A DNA stretch of 64,000 nt from Sediminimonas qiaohouensis DSM 21189 (GTDB lineage: Bacteria > Pseudomonadota > Alphaproteobacteria > Rhodobacterales > Rhodobacteraceae): the NCBI RefSeq assembly GCF_000423645.1, contig NZ_AUIJ01000009.1, forward strand, positions 80,571 to 144,570, written 5' to 3'. The notes below the pieces were generated by a model. It was given only the letters and a program-made list of their open reading frames with translations. It was not told where the DNA came from and searched no databases. Below, piece after piece: positions 1 to 8,659 of this stretch (position 1 is the first letter of the stretch; each line of letters begins with the position of its first letter). Both the position numbers and the translations under genes were made by a program.

Positions 1-2
1 CG

Positions 3-626
3 CGGCTGCGCAGAGAGGGGGCCGAGGTGGTCCGCGCGGGCGCCGATTACGAGGCGAGCATGCAGGCCGCCGAGGAGGCCGCGCGCGCCCATGGATGGGT
101 GCTTTTGTCGGATTCGTCCTGGCCTGGGTATATTGAGCTACCGCACCGGTTGATGGAGGGGTACCTCGCGATGGCGGTCGAGATCACCCGCCAGATGCCG
201 ACGCCGCCCGACGTGGTCCTGTTGCAGGCCGGTGTCGGCGGCATGGCGGGCGCGGTCGCCGCCTACCTGCGCCATGTCTGGGGCGATGTGCCCCGCATCG
301 TGGTGGTCGAACCCGCCGCCGCGCCGGCGCTATGGCGCAGCATCAAGGCGGGCGAAGCTGTCGCTGCAACGGGGCCGGTGTCGGCCATGGGGCGGCTTGA
401 TTGCAAGGTGCCGTCGCTGATCGCGCTCAAGGGGCTGGCGCGCGATGCCGACGCCTTTGCCCTGATCAGCGAGGAAGAGGCGGCGCAGGCCTTGCCGCTG
501 CTGGAGGGCGCGGGATTCGCCAGTAGCGCATCGGGTGCGGCGGGCGTGGCGGCGGCATTGGCCGGGGTGCCGGGTGCGGGGGCCGATACGCAGGTTTTGT
601 GCATCCTGAGCGAAGAGGCGTCATGA
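3..626 (+). CDS. dpaL: Diaminopropionate ammonia-lyase, C-terminal part (gene enters from left edge)
   Basis: The gene is cut by the window edge; the first in-frame codon is at 3 and 207 residues are visible. They match the C-terminal half of diaminopropionate ammonia-lyase, a PLP-dependent fold-type II enzyme that converts 2,3-diaminopropionate to pyruvate and ammonia in the cytoplasm. Landmarks are the SDSSWPGY segment followed by a conserved MEGY stretch, and the glycine loop QAGVGGMAGA that would hold the cofactor phosphate. The PLP lysine lies outside the window, so catalytic competence cannot be checked. The stop codon overlaps the next start (ATGA), so the two genes are probably translated together. 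A threonine/serine dehydratase relative is the main alternative, but the WPGY segment favours DpaL. Confidence 0.82.
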   Translation, partial: RLRREGAEVVRAGADYEASMQAAEEAARAHGWVLLSDSSWPGYIELPHRLMEGYLAMAVEITRQMPTPPDVVLLQAGVGGMAGAVAAYLRHVWGDVPRIVVVEPAAAPALWRSIKAGEAVAATGPVSAMGRLDCKVPSLIALKGLARDADAFALISEEEAAQALPLLEGAGFASSASGAAGVAAALAGVPGAGADTQVLCILSEEAS

Positions 627-1762
627 TGGACGTGCCGGGGGCCTTTGCGCCGGGCGAATATGCCGCGCGCCTGTCGCGAGCGCAGGCGGAAATGGCGCGC
701 GCCGGGATCGGCGCGCTGCTGCTGAGCACCGAGGCGGAGGTGCGGTATTTCACCGGCTTCCTGACGCGGTTTTGGGAAAGCCCGAGCAGGCCTTGGTACC
801 TGGTGGTGCCTGCGCAAGGGGCGCCGGTGGCGGTGATCCCCGAGATCGGCGCGCCGCTGATGGCGCGCACGGGGTTGACCGATATTCGCACATGGCCGGC
901 GCCCGATCCGGCCGATGACGGCACGGCGCTTCTGGCCGAGGCGCTGCGCGAGGTGGCGGGCAGGGGGCAGATCGGGGTGCCGATGGGCCCCGAGACGCAC
1001 CTGCGCATGCCTCTGGCGGATTTCGAGCGGCTGAAGGCGCGCAGTGGGCTGCGCTTTGGCGATGACGCGGGGATCATGGCGGCGCTGCGTGCGATCAAGT
1101 CCGAGGCCGAGATCGCCCGCATCCGCGAGGTTTGCGCCGTCGCCGGGCGGGCGTTCGCGCGGGTGCCCGAGATCGCGGCGGCGGGCGTGCCGCTGGATCA
1201 GGTGTTTCGCGATTTTCAGCGTCTCCTGCTTGAGGAAGGCGCCGACTGGGTACCCTACCTCGCGGGCGGCGCGGGGCCGGACGGGTATGGCGACGTGATA
1301 TCGCCCGCAGGCGCGCGGCGGTTGGCGGCGGGGGACGTGATGATGCTGGATACCGGCGCGGTGCGCGGGGGGTATTTTTGCGATTTCGACCGAAACTTTG
1401 CCGTCGGCCCGGTGCCCGATGCGGTGCGGCGGGCGCATGCGTGCCTGATGGACGCATGCGAGGCGGGGCTATCGCTGGCGCAGCCGGGCGCGCGTGCGTG
1501 CGACCTGTTCGAGGCGATGGCGGCGGTCACGGGCGCGCGCGCCGGGCGGCTGGGGCATGGTCTGGGCATGCAACTGACCGAGGGGCTGTCGCTGTCGGAG
1601 GGGGATCCGACGGTGCTGGAGCCGGGAATGGTGATCACGCTGGAGCCATGGATCGCGCTGAGCGCTGGCAGCGGAATGGTGCACGAGGAGAACATCGTGA
1701 TCCGCGAGGGCGCGGCCGAGGTCCTGTCGCCCTGGGCGGGCAGTGATATGCCGGAGGTCTGA
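623..1762 (+). CDS. M24 family metallopeptidase (Xaa-Pro dipeptidase/aminopeptidase P type)
   Basis: A 379-residue cytoplasmic protein with a creatinase-like N-terminal domain (about 10-150) and a pita-bread M24 catalytic domain (about 155-375). The dinuclear metal ligands are all present: D243 in LDTG, D254 in CDFDR, H312 in GHGLGM, E341 in LEPW and E355/E356 in HEEN. Family members cleave dipeptides with proline or hydrolyse small amide substrates such as ectoine or creatine; the exact substrate is not readable here. ATG at 623 is chosen because it gives the usual four-base overlap with the upstream lyase stop; an in-frame GTG at 599 is less likely. Pairing with a diaminopropionate lyase suggests a joint role in catabolism of an unusual amino acid derivative, which is inference. 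Confidence 0.85.
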   Translation: MMDVPGAFAPGEYAARLSRAQAEMARAGIGALLLSTEAEVRYFTGFLTRFWESPSRPWYLVVPAQGAPVAVIPEIGAPLMARTGLTDIRTWPAPDPADDGTALLAEALREVAGRGQIGVPMGPETHLRMPLADFERLKARSGLRFGDDAGIMAALRAIKSEAEIARIREVCAVAGRAFARVPEIAAAGVPLDQVFRDFQRLLLEEGADWVPYLAGGAGPDGYGDVISPAGARRLAAGDVMMLDTGAVRGGYFCDFDRNFAVGPVPDAVRRAHACLMDACEAGLSLAQPGARACDLFEAMAAVTGARAGRLGHGLGMQLTEGLSLSEGDPTVLEPGMVITLEPWIALSAGSGMVHEENIVIREGAAEVLSPWAGSDMPEV

Positions 1763-1797
1763 GCGGTCCTGACCTTCTTGCCCAAACTGTGTGCGCC

Positions 1798-1826
1798 AAA
1801 AAAAAGGCCGGACACGAAGTCCGGCC
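1798..1826 (-). terminator. Rho-independent terminator on the minus strand
   Basis: A perfect 8-bp stem (GGCCGGAC and GTCCGGCC) closes a five-base loop, and on the minus strand it is followed by eight T residues. It lies about 150 bases beyond the stop of the minus-strand LysR gene, so it ends that transcript or a short separate RNA made from the 1827-1977 gap. It does not have a T tract for the plus-strand peptidase gene. Confidence 0.8.
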
Positions 1827-1977
1827 ATAGTCCAACAGGGAGGTATGAAAATGATGCGATAGTGATCAACATCATCGTCGAGAGGTGAAATAGGCATCGT
1901 TACTGAAACGTTCAAGCGCTTTTATGCTGCGATCGCAGCATGCCCGGTATGCGCATGCTGCATGACGCGGCAAACCC

Positions 1978-2883
1978 TTACGCAAATGCCTGATTTTTGG
2001 TCTGTTTGCGATAACTGATAATTTCTTCCTGAACGAAGTCTCGAAAGGCGGCAATCCGCTTGGAATGGCGCAATTCCTCGGGATAGGCGAGGAACACCGG
2101 CACTTCGACCGATTCGACATCGGGGAGCACCTGCACCAGGTCGGGGAAATCGTTGATCAGGTAGTGCGGCAGAACGCCGATTCCGAGATCGTGCAGCACC
2201 GCCTGCAGCACCCCGAAGTAGTTGTTCACCGTCAGCGTCGAGCGGATATCCTGCGCCAGCAATTGCTGCACCAGCGAGGCACCCGCGCCGACCTGCGCGG
2301 TCTTGAGGTTCTGACAGATCAGGCGGTGGCCGCTGATTTCTGATAGCTCCTGCGGCGCCCCGTGCTTGGCGACGTAGCTGGGCGAGGCATAGAGGCGCAT
2401 GCGGATGTTCATCAGGCGCTTGCGGATCAGGTCGGCCTGGCTGGGCTCTTTCATGCGGATGGCGATGTCGGCCTCGCGCATGGGCAGATCAAGCACGCGC
2501 TCCTCGAGCATGAGATCGATCTTGAGGTCGGGGTACTTCTCGTAGAGCCGCGACAGGCGCGGCGCCAGCCACAGTGTGCCAAAGCCGGTGGTGGTGGTCA
2601 CGCGCAATTCGCCGAACACCTCTTCCTCGCTGTCGCGGATACGGGCCGAGGCGGCATCGAGGCGCTTGGCCATGGCGCTGGTCGCGTCGAACAGAAGCTC
2701 ACCCTGCTCGGTGAGAATCAGCCCGCGCGCGTGGCGGTGGAACAGGGTGGCGTTGAGCCCTTCCTCGAGGGCGCGAATCTGCCTGCTGACCGCCGATTGC
2801 GACAGGTGGAGCGCCTCACCCGCGTGCGTGAGGCTGCCTGCATCCGCGACGGCGTGAAATATTCTGAGCTTGTCCCAATCCAT
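1978..2883 (-). CDS. LysR family transcriptional regulator
   Basis: A 301-residue LysR-type regulator. Residues about 1-60 form the winged helix-turn-helix (the SLTHAGEALHLSQSAVSRQI segment), followed by a linker helix and a periplasmic-binding-protein-like effector domain from about 90. The length is normal for the family. It is transcribed away from the indolepyruvate ferredoxin oxidoreductase gene, with 169 bases between the two starts that contain a perfect T-N11-A palindrome, the classic LysR operator form. This layout suggests it controls its own gene and the divergent oxidoreductase gene. The effector is unknown. Confidence 0.9.
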   Translation of the reverse strand: MDWDKLRIFHAVADAGSLTHAGEALHLSQSAVSRQIRALEEGLNATLFHRHARGLILTEQGELLFDATSAMAKRLDAASARIRDSEEEVFGELRVTTTTGFGTLWLAPRLSRLYEKYPDLKIDLMLEERVLDLPMREADIAIRMKEPSQADLIRKRLMNIRMRLYASPSYVAKHGAPQELSEISGHRLICQNLKTAQVGAGASLVQQLLAQDIRSTLTVNNYFGVLQAVLHDLGIGVLPHYLINDFPDLVQVLPDVESVEVPVFLAYPEELRHSKRIAAFRDFVQEEIISYRKQTKNQAFA

Positions 2884-2983
2884 GTCCGCATCTTTCTATT
2901 CTTTTCGTCGTTTTACATGAAATACTCAAAAAAACATCAAGAGCATCGCATGGTTGCCCGAAAAAGTCTGAAATTTCCCTTTG

Positions 2984-3004
2984 TAGGTCACTCTTTGTGA
3001 CCTA
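2984..3004. promoter_or_regulatory. Palindromic LysR-type operator between divergent genes
   Basis: TAGGTCAC and GTGACCTA form a perfect 8-bp inverted repeat around the five-base spacer TCTTT. T2988 and A3000 are separated by 11 bases, matching the T-N11-A rule of LysR regulators. The site is 100 bases upstream of the LysR start and 49 bases upstream of the oxidoreductase start, the usual location for such an operator. Confidence 0.65.
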
Positions 3005-3052
3005 TCCTTGTAGCATAACGTAGCAGGTATATCCTGCGAAGGGAGGCGCGCG

Positions 3053-6000
3053 ATGACGACACAGAAAATTTCGCTAAATGATCGGTTCGACCTGGAGAAA
3101 TCGCCTGTTCTGCTGAACGGGACACAGGCGCTGGTGCGGTTGATGCTGATGCAAAAGGCGCGCGACCGCGCGGCGGGGCTGAACACGGCGGGGTATGTCA
3201 CCGGCTATCGCGGATCGCCCCTTGGTGCGGTGGACATGCAGATGAACCGCGCCGCGAAGTTCCTGACCGAGGCCGATGTCACCTTCGAGGAGGCCCTGAA
3301 CGAGGACCTGGCCGCCACCGCCCTGTGGGGCGCGCAGCAAGCCGAGTTGCGCGGAGAGGGCAAGTTCGATGGCGTTTACGGCCTGTGGTACGGCAAGGGC
3401 CCCGGCGTGGACCGCTCGGGCGACGTGATGCGGCACGCCAACATGGCCGGCACCAGCCCCAATGGCGGGGTTCTGATGGCCATGGGCGACGACCACACCG
3501 GCGAATCCTCGACCGTGTTGCACCAGAGCGAATGGGCGATGGTCGATGCCTACATGCCCGTGGTCAGCCCCGCAGGGGTGCAGGAGATCCTGGATTACGG
3601 GATATACGGCTATGCGCTGAGCCGGTTTTCGGGGCTTTGGGTGGGCCTGAAGACGATGAAGGACACGATCGAGGCAACGGCGGTCGTCGATGGGCGGCCC
3701 GACCGGATGCAACTGGTCAATCCGCCGTTCGACATGCCCGAGGGTGGGCTGAACATCCGTCTGATCGATACGCCGCACGCGCAAGAGGCGCGGATGATTG
3801 ACTACAAGCGCTTTGCCGCCGAGGCATTCTCGCGCGCCAATGGCATGGACAAGCGGATGATTGGCAAGCCGGGCGCGAAGATCGGGTTTGTCGCCGCCGG
3901 CAAGAACTGGCTGGACCTTGTGCATGCGCTGGACCTGCTGAACATCGACGACGCCGAGGCCGAGCGTTTGGGCCTGACCGCCTACAAGGTGGGGCAGACC
4001 TTCCCGCTGGACATGAAGGGGTTCCACGACTGGGCCGAGGGGCTAGACCTGATCGTGGTGGTCGAGGAAAAGCGCAAGCTGATCGAGATCCAGATCAAGG
4101 AGGCGATTTTCGACGACCGCCGCGGGCGGCGCGTCTACGGATGGCACAAGGGCGGCGGCGCCGGGTCCATGCATGGCGAGGAGCTGTTCCCGACGCGCGG
4201 CGCGCTCGATCCGATCTGGATCGCGGAAAAGCTGGGCGAGATCCTGATCGAGGAGGGGCGCGATACCGACGGGATCAAGGCCGGGCTGAATGCGCTGAAC
4301 GAGGCGCGCGCGGGCGACAACGCCGAGGATATCGCCGCGCGTCTGCCGTATTACTGCGCCGGGTGCCCGCACAACACATCGACCAAGGTGCCCGACGGCA
4401 GCCGCGCCTACGCGGGCATCGGCTGTCACTACATGGTGCAGTGGATGGATCGCAACACCACCGGGTTTACCCATATGGGCGGTGAGGGAGCCAACTGGAT
4501 CGGGGAGGCACCGTTTTCCAAGCGGGGCCACGTGTTCCAGAACCTGGGCGATGGCACTTATAACCACTCGGGTCTGCAAGCGATCCGCGCCGCGCAGGCG
4601 GCGGGCACGACGATGACCTACAAGATCCTTTACAACGACGCGGTGGCGATGACCGGCGGGCAGGCAAACGAGGGCGGTCTGGACGCCTACCGCATCGCCG
4701 ACGAGGTGCGCGCCATGGGCGTGCGCAACGTCGCGGTGGTCTACGACGAGAAGGAAGACGTGGACCTGAGCCGGTTCCCCAAGGGCGTCGAGACGTTCGA
4801 GCGCGAGGAAATGCCAAGGGTACAAGAGAAATACGCCGAGCTGAGCGGTGTGTCGGTGATCCTCTACGTGCAGACCTGCGCGGCCGAGAAGCGCCGCCGC
4901 CGCAAGCGTGGCCTGTTTCCGGACCCCGACAAGCGCGTGTTCATCAATACCGACGTGTGCGAGGGCTGCGGCGATTGCGGGGTGCAATCCAACTGCGTTG
5001 CGATCGTGCCCGAGGAAACCGAGCTGGGCCGTAAGCGGGCGATCGATCAATCCGCCTGCAACAAGGATTTCTCTTGTCTCAACGGGTTCTGCCCGTCCTT
5101 CGTGACGCTGGAAGGGGCGACGCCCAAGAAGGCCGCGACCACGGCGCTGGAGCTGCCCGAGGACATGCCGCAGCCCGAATTGCCGGCCATCGACGGCACC
5201 TTCAACGTGGTGATCACCGGCGTCGGCGGCACCGGGGTTGTGACCATCGGCGCGGTTCTGGCGCAAGCGGCGCAGATCGACGGCAAGGGCGCCGGCATGA
5301 TGGAGATGGCAGGCCTCGCCCAAAAGGGCGGCGCGGTGCACATCCATTGCCGCATCGCCGAGCGCCCCGAGGACATCAACGCGGTACGCGTGGCCACCGG
5401 CGAGGCGGATGCGTTGATCGGCGGCGATCTGGTGGTGTCGGCGGGGGCCAAGACGCTGGGCCTGACGCGAGGGGGACGCACCGGCGCAGTGGTCAACAGC
5501 CACGAGATCATCACCGGCGATTTCACCCGCGATCCCGGGTTCAAGCTGCCGACCGAGCGGCTGCAACTGGCGCTGGAGGCGCGGATGAAGGAGCGCGCGC
5601 TGCTGTTCGATGCGTCGGATCTGGCGAAGGTGACGCTGGGCGATTCGATCTTTTCCAACATGATGATCTTTGGCGCGGCGTGGCAGCGCGGGTTGATCCC
5701 GCTGAGCTATGACGCGCTGGCGGCGGCGATCGAATTGAACGGTGCGGCGGTGGAGCGCAACCTGCGCGCGTTCGAGATTGGCCGTTGGGCGGCGCTTAAC
5801 CCCGATCAGGCGGCGCGGATGACGACCCCGAACGTGAGCGAAAAGCCCAAAAACCTTGAGGAAAAGATCGCGTACCGCGCCGATCACCTTGTCGCCTACC
5901 AGGGCAAGCGGCTAGCCAAGAAATACCGCAAGCTGGTCGATAGCGTCGAGGATACCCGCCTGCGCGAGGCGCTGGCCAAGGGCTATCACAAGCTGCTGTC

Positions 6001-6478
6001 CTACAAGGACGAATACGAGGTGGCGCGCCTGCATCTTGAGACGCGCGCCAAGGCGGCCGAGCAATTCGACGGCGATTTCAAGATGACCTTCCACCTGGCG
6101 CCGCCGATCCTGTCCAAGACGGGGGCCAACGGGCGCCCGATGAAGAAGCAGTACGGGCCGATCATGCTGCGGGCGTTCGGGATCCTGGCGCGGTTGAAGG
6201 TGCTGCGGGGCACGCCGCTGGACATTTTCGGGCGCTCAACCGAGCGCAAGATGGAGCGCGCGCTGATCAAGCAATACGAGGCCGACATGGCCGAGGTCCT
6301 GCCCAAGGCCGCGCCCGAGACGATGGACGCGGTGGTCGCGCTGGCCGAGTTGCCGCTGCAGATCCGTGGCTTCGGCCCGATCAAGGAAGAGAACGAGGCC
6401 AAGGCAGCCAAGCGGCGCGAAGAGCTGCTGGCCACCATCCGCAACGGTGGCCCCGACATGGCGCAGGCGGCGGAATAG
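3053..6478 (+). CDS. Indolepyruvate ferredoxin oxidoreductase, fused alpha-beta protein
   Basis: A 1141-residue 2-oxoacid:ferredoxin oxidoreductase. It oxidatively decarboxylates aryl pyruvates (from phenylalanine, tyrosine or tryptophan transamination) to acyl-CoA with ferredoxin as acceptor. In order: an N-terminal pyrimidine-binding TPP domain, a pyrophosphate-binding TPP domain near residues 480-560 (GDGTYNHSG and a following ND..AMTGGQ), an iron-sulphur segment with CEGCGDC and later cysteines near 635-680, and the gamma-type domain starting GVGGTGVV near 722. Archaeal enzymes split this over two genes; the single fused form is usual in proteobacteria. A GAAGGGAGG ribosome site supports ATG at 3053. 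The neighbouring LysR gene is the likely regulator. Confidence 0.92.
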   Translation: MTTQKISLNDRFDLEKSPVLLNGTQALVRLMLMQKARDRAAGLNTAGYVTGYRGSPLGAVDMQMNRAAKFLTEADVTFEEALNEDLAATALWGAQQAELRGEGKFDGVYGLWYGKGPGVDRSGDVMRHANMAGTSPNGGVLMAMGDDHTGESSTVLHQSEWAMVDAYMPVVSPAGVQEILDYGIYGYALSRFSGLWVGLKTMKDTIEATAVVDGRPDRMQLVNPPFDMPEGGLNIRLIDTPHAQEARMIDYKRFAAEAFSRANGMDKRMIGKPGAKIGFVAAGKNWLDLVHALDLLNIDDAEAERLGLTAYKVGQTFPLDMKGFHDWAEGLDLIVVVEEKRKLIEIQIKEAIFDDRRGRRVYGWHKGGGAGSMHGEELFPTRGALDPIWIAEKLGEILIEEGRDTDGIKAGLNALNEARAGDNAEDIAARLPYYCAGCPHNTSTKVPDGSRAYAGIGCHYMVQWMDRNTTGFTHMGGEGANWIGEAPFSKRGHVFQNLGDGTYNHSGLQAIRAAQAAGTTMTYKILYNDAVAMTGGQANEGGLDAYRIADEVRAMGVRNVAVVYDEKEDVDLSRFPKGVETFEREEMPRVQEKYAELSGVSVILYVQTCAAEKRRRRKRGLFPDPDKRVFINTDVCEGCGDCGVQSNCVAIVPEETELGRKRAIDQSACNKDFSCLNGFCPSFVTLEGATPKKAATTALELPEDMPQPELPAIDGTFNVVITGVGGTGVVTIGAVLAQAAQIDGKGAGMMEMAGLAQKGGAVHIHCRIAERPEDINAVRVATGEADALIGGDLVVSAGAKTLGLTRGGRTGAVVNSHEIITGDFTRDPGFKLPTERLQLALEARMKERALLFDASDLAKVTLGDSIFSNMMIFGAAWQRGLIPLSYDALAAAIELNGAAVERNLRAFEIGRWAALNPDQAARMTTPNVSEKPKNLEEKIAYRADHLVAYQGKRLAKKYRKLVDSVEDTRLREALAKGYHKLLSYKDEYEVARLHLETRAKAAEQFDGDFKMTFHLAPPILSKTGANGRPMKKQYGPIMLRAFGILARLKVLRGTPLDIFGRSTERKMERALIKQYEADMAEVLPKAAPETMDAVVALAELPLQIRGFGPIKEENEAKAAKRREELLATIRNGGPDMAQAAE

Positions 6479-6823
6479 CGGGGGTGGTTTGTTGCGGGTG
6501 TTGGAAAGCCGGCTGAGTAGCTGCGCATCGACCGGCCGCGGTGCGGCGATCCTACGTTGGTGCGGGTCACTTTATGTTTGCCAAACCCGCATGACCTTTG
6601 GGCGTTGCGCCGGTGGCAGCCATATCGCCGGGCCGGAGGGCGGCGCGGCGGCGCTACACGCCTCGATTCCGGGCGGGGCACTTTGTCCGAGGGGCCGCTC
6701 CAGGCCGGTTGCGACAAGACACCTCCCGCAATCTGGCTGGTCCCGGAGCGGAGCATGTCATATTGCGGTCATCGGCGCGTGTCATGATCGCGTCATCGGG
6801 ACAATACACACTCAAGGCTCGCA
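6479..6823. other. 345-base gap without a credible gene
   Basis: Open frames here are short, lack ribosome sites and overlap the flanking genes. No clear terminator for the oxidoreductase gene was found. The right third contains four regularly spaced GTCAT elements, listed separately as a Pho-box-like promoter for the acyltransferase gene. Confidence 0.6.
6755..6796 (+). promoter_or_regulatory. Two tandem Pho-box-like sites
   Basis: Two copies of the PhoB pattern (heptamer-N4-heptamer, consensus CTGTCAT) are visible: ATGTCAT-N4-CGGTCAT at 6755-6772 and GTGTCAT-N4-GCGTCAT at 6779-6796. Each pair repeats with an 11-base period, and the two boxes are 24 bases apart. They end 27 bases before the acyltransferase start. 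Binding by PhoB is inferred from the pattern only. Confidence 0.55.
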
Positions 6824-7732
6824 ATGACACTCGACCCCCGCGCACCCGGCCCTGTGCCCGCGCCGCGCGAGATCGCGCGCGATATCAGCTATGCCCATTC
6901 GGCGCAGACGCGCGGAGGGCGGGTGATGATCCGCGCGATGGAGAACGTCACCGGGCGGATTGGCCTCATTCGGCGCGCGCGCGGCTATGAGCGCGAGATC
7001 GCCGAGGGGCGCGATTTCTGGCAGGTGATGGTGGAGCGCTATGGCCTGTCGCTGGACATCGCGTGCGGCGCGCTGGAGGCGATCCCGCGACAGGGGCCGC
7101 TGATCGTGATCGCCAACCATCCCTATGGCATTCTGGACGGCCTGATGCTGGGCCATATCCTGTCATGCGCGCGGGGCGATTTTCGCATTCTTGCGCACCA
7201 CGTGTTTCGCAAGGCGCCCGATCTTGCGAGGGTAATCCTGCCGGTTTCCTTTGACGCCACGCGCGACGCGGCGCTGCGCAACGTCGAGACGCGGCGCGCA
7301 GCGCTGGAGTATCTGCGCGGCGGCGGCGCGATCGGAATCTTCCCGGGCGGCACCGTGTCCACCGCCGCGCGCCCGATGGCGCGGCCGATGGACCCGGGCT
7401 GGCGCGCGTTCACGGCGCGGATGGTGGCCAAATCGGGCGCGACTGTCGTGCCGATCTGTTTCGACGGGCACACCAGCCGCCTGTTCCAGATCGCCAGCCA
7501 TATGCACCAGACCCTGCGCATGGGACTGCTGATCAAGGAATTCGCCAAACGGGTGGACACGCCGGTGCGTGTCTCCATCGGCGCCCCGATCGAGGCCGCG
7601 CAGATCCGCGCCCATGCCAGCGACACCAAAGCAATGATGGATTTCCTGCGCAAAGCCACGTATGAGCTATCGCCGACACCGCTCGAATCCTACGAGTATG
7701 GATTCGAGTTCGAGGACAGGCACAGGGCGTAG
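6824..7732 (+). CDS. Lysophospholipid-type acyltransferase, possibly phosphate-starvation lipid remodelling
   Basis: A 302-residue membrane-associated acyltransferase of the PlsC superfamily. The catalytic motif is NHPYGILDG, with H99 and D105, so the spacing is H-x5-D rather than the usual H-x4-D; the same HP[FY]GxLDG form is seen in the COG3176 haemolysin-like acyltransferase branch. A second motif, IFPGGTVS, near 172 corresponds to the EGTRS-like substrate block. Homologues make phosphatidic acid or ornithine/sulphur-containing aminolipids. Paired Pho boxes just upstream point to phosphate-limited expression, which would fit synthesis of a phosphorus-free aminolipid; this is inference. murI follows 22 bases downstream. 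Confidence 0.75.
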   Translation: MTLDPRAPGPVPAPREIARDISYAHSAQTRGGRVMIRAMENVTGRIGLIRRARGYEREIAEGRDFWQVMVERYGLSLDIACGALEAIPRQGPLIVIANHPYGILDGLMLGHILSCARGDFRILAHHVFRKAPDLARVILPVSFDATRDAALRNVETRRAALEYLRGGGAIGIFPGGTVSTAARPMARPMDPGWRAFTARMVAKSGATVVPICFDGHTSRLFQIASHMHQTLRMGLLIKEFAKRVDTPVRVSIGAPIEAAQIRAHASDTKAMMDFLRKATYELSPTPLESYEYGFEFEDRHRA

Positions 7733-7754
7733 CGCCCAACAGGCGGGCAGGACC

Positions 7755-8570
7755 ATGGCGGTTGGCATATTCGATTCCGGGCTGGGCGGGTTGACCGTAC
7801 TGAACGCCGTGCAGGCGCGCATGCCCGACCTGCCGCTGGTTTATTACGGCGACAACGCGCATGCGCCCTACGGGGTGCGCGATGCGCAGGACGTGTACGA
7901 GCTGACCAATGCGGCGGTGCATACACTGTGGGATCAGGGATGCGATTTGGTGGTGCTGGCGTGCAACACCGCCAGCGCCGCCGCTCTGCGCCGCATGCAG
8001 GAGGCGGGCGTGCCCCCGGGCAAGCGGGTTCTGGGCGTGTTCGTGCCCCTGATCGAGGCCCTGACCGAGCGGCAATGGGGCGACAACAGCCCGCCGCGCG
8101 AGGTGGCAGTGAAGCATGTCGCGCTGTTTGCCACGCCGGCCACTGTGGCCAGCCGCGCGTTTCAACGCGAACTGGCGTTCCGCGCGATCGGCGTCGATGT
8201 CGAGGCGCAGGCCTGCGGCGGGGTGGTGGACGCGATCGAGGAGGGCGACATGATCTTGGCCGAGGCGTTGGTGCGCAGCCACGTGGACGCGCTGCGGCGC
8301 AAGATGCCGCAGCCGCAGGCGGCGGTGCTGGGCTGCACGCATTACCCGCTGGTGCAGGACGTGTTCCAGGACGCGCTCGGCCCCGATGTGCAGGTGTACA
8401 GCCAACCCGACCTGGTGGCCGAAAGCCTGGCCGATTACCTGGGGCGGCACCCCGGCATGACCGGGGCGGGCGACGACAGCCGGTTTCTGACCACGGGAGA
8501 CACGCGCCGCGTGTCGGACCGCGCGACGCAGTTCCTGCGACGACGCATCGCGTTTGACACAGCGGCTTGA
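7755..8570 (+). CDS. murI: Glutamate racemase
   Basis: A 271-residue cytoplasmic enzyme that interconverts L- and D-glutamate for peptidoglycan. The two catalytic cysteines are C70 in LACNTAS and C194 in GCTHYP, with D7-S8 in the N-terminal FDSGLGG motif and H196 also present. The start at 7755 is chosen because the protein then begins directly with [12 protein letters not shown]; an in-frame upstream ATG would add 31 residues unlike the family and overlap the previous gene. A short gap to the acyltransferase suggests possible cotranscription. Confidence 0.95.
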   Translation: MAVGIFDSGLGGLTVLNAVQARMPDLPLVYYGDNAHAPYGVRDAQDVYELTNAAVHTLWDQGCDLVVLACNTASAAALRRMQEAGVPPGKRVLGVFVPLIEALTERQWGDNSPPREVAVKHVALFATPATVASRAFQRELAFRAIGVDVEAQACGGVVDAIEEGDMILAEALVRSHVDALRRKMPQPQAAVLGCTHYPLVQDVFQDALGPDVQVYSQPDLVAESLADYLGRHPGMTGAGDDSRFLTTGDTRRVSDRATQFLRRRIAFDTAA

Positions 8571-8659
8571 TCGGGGCCCGGGCGGCGGCCTGCCCCTTGG
8601 GATATGACACATGGAATACCGCCCGGCGCCATTGGCAGGGGTGGAAAGGATGACAAGAG

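Noticed and set aside
4043..5887. Long minus-strand frame of 614 residues inside the oxidoreductase gene
   Set aside because: A shadow of a high-GC gene; His/Arg/Gln-rich, no family, no ribosome site.
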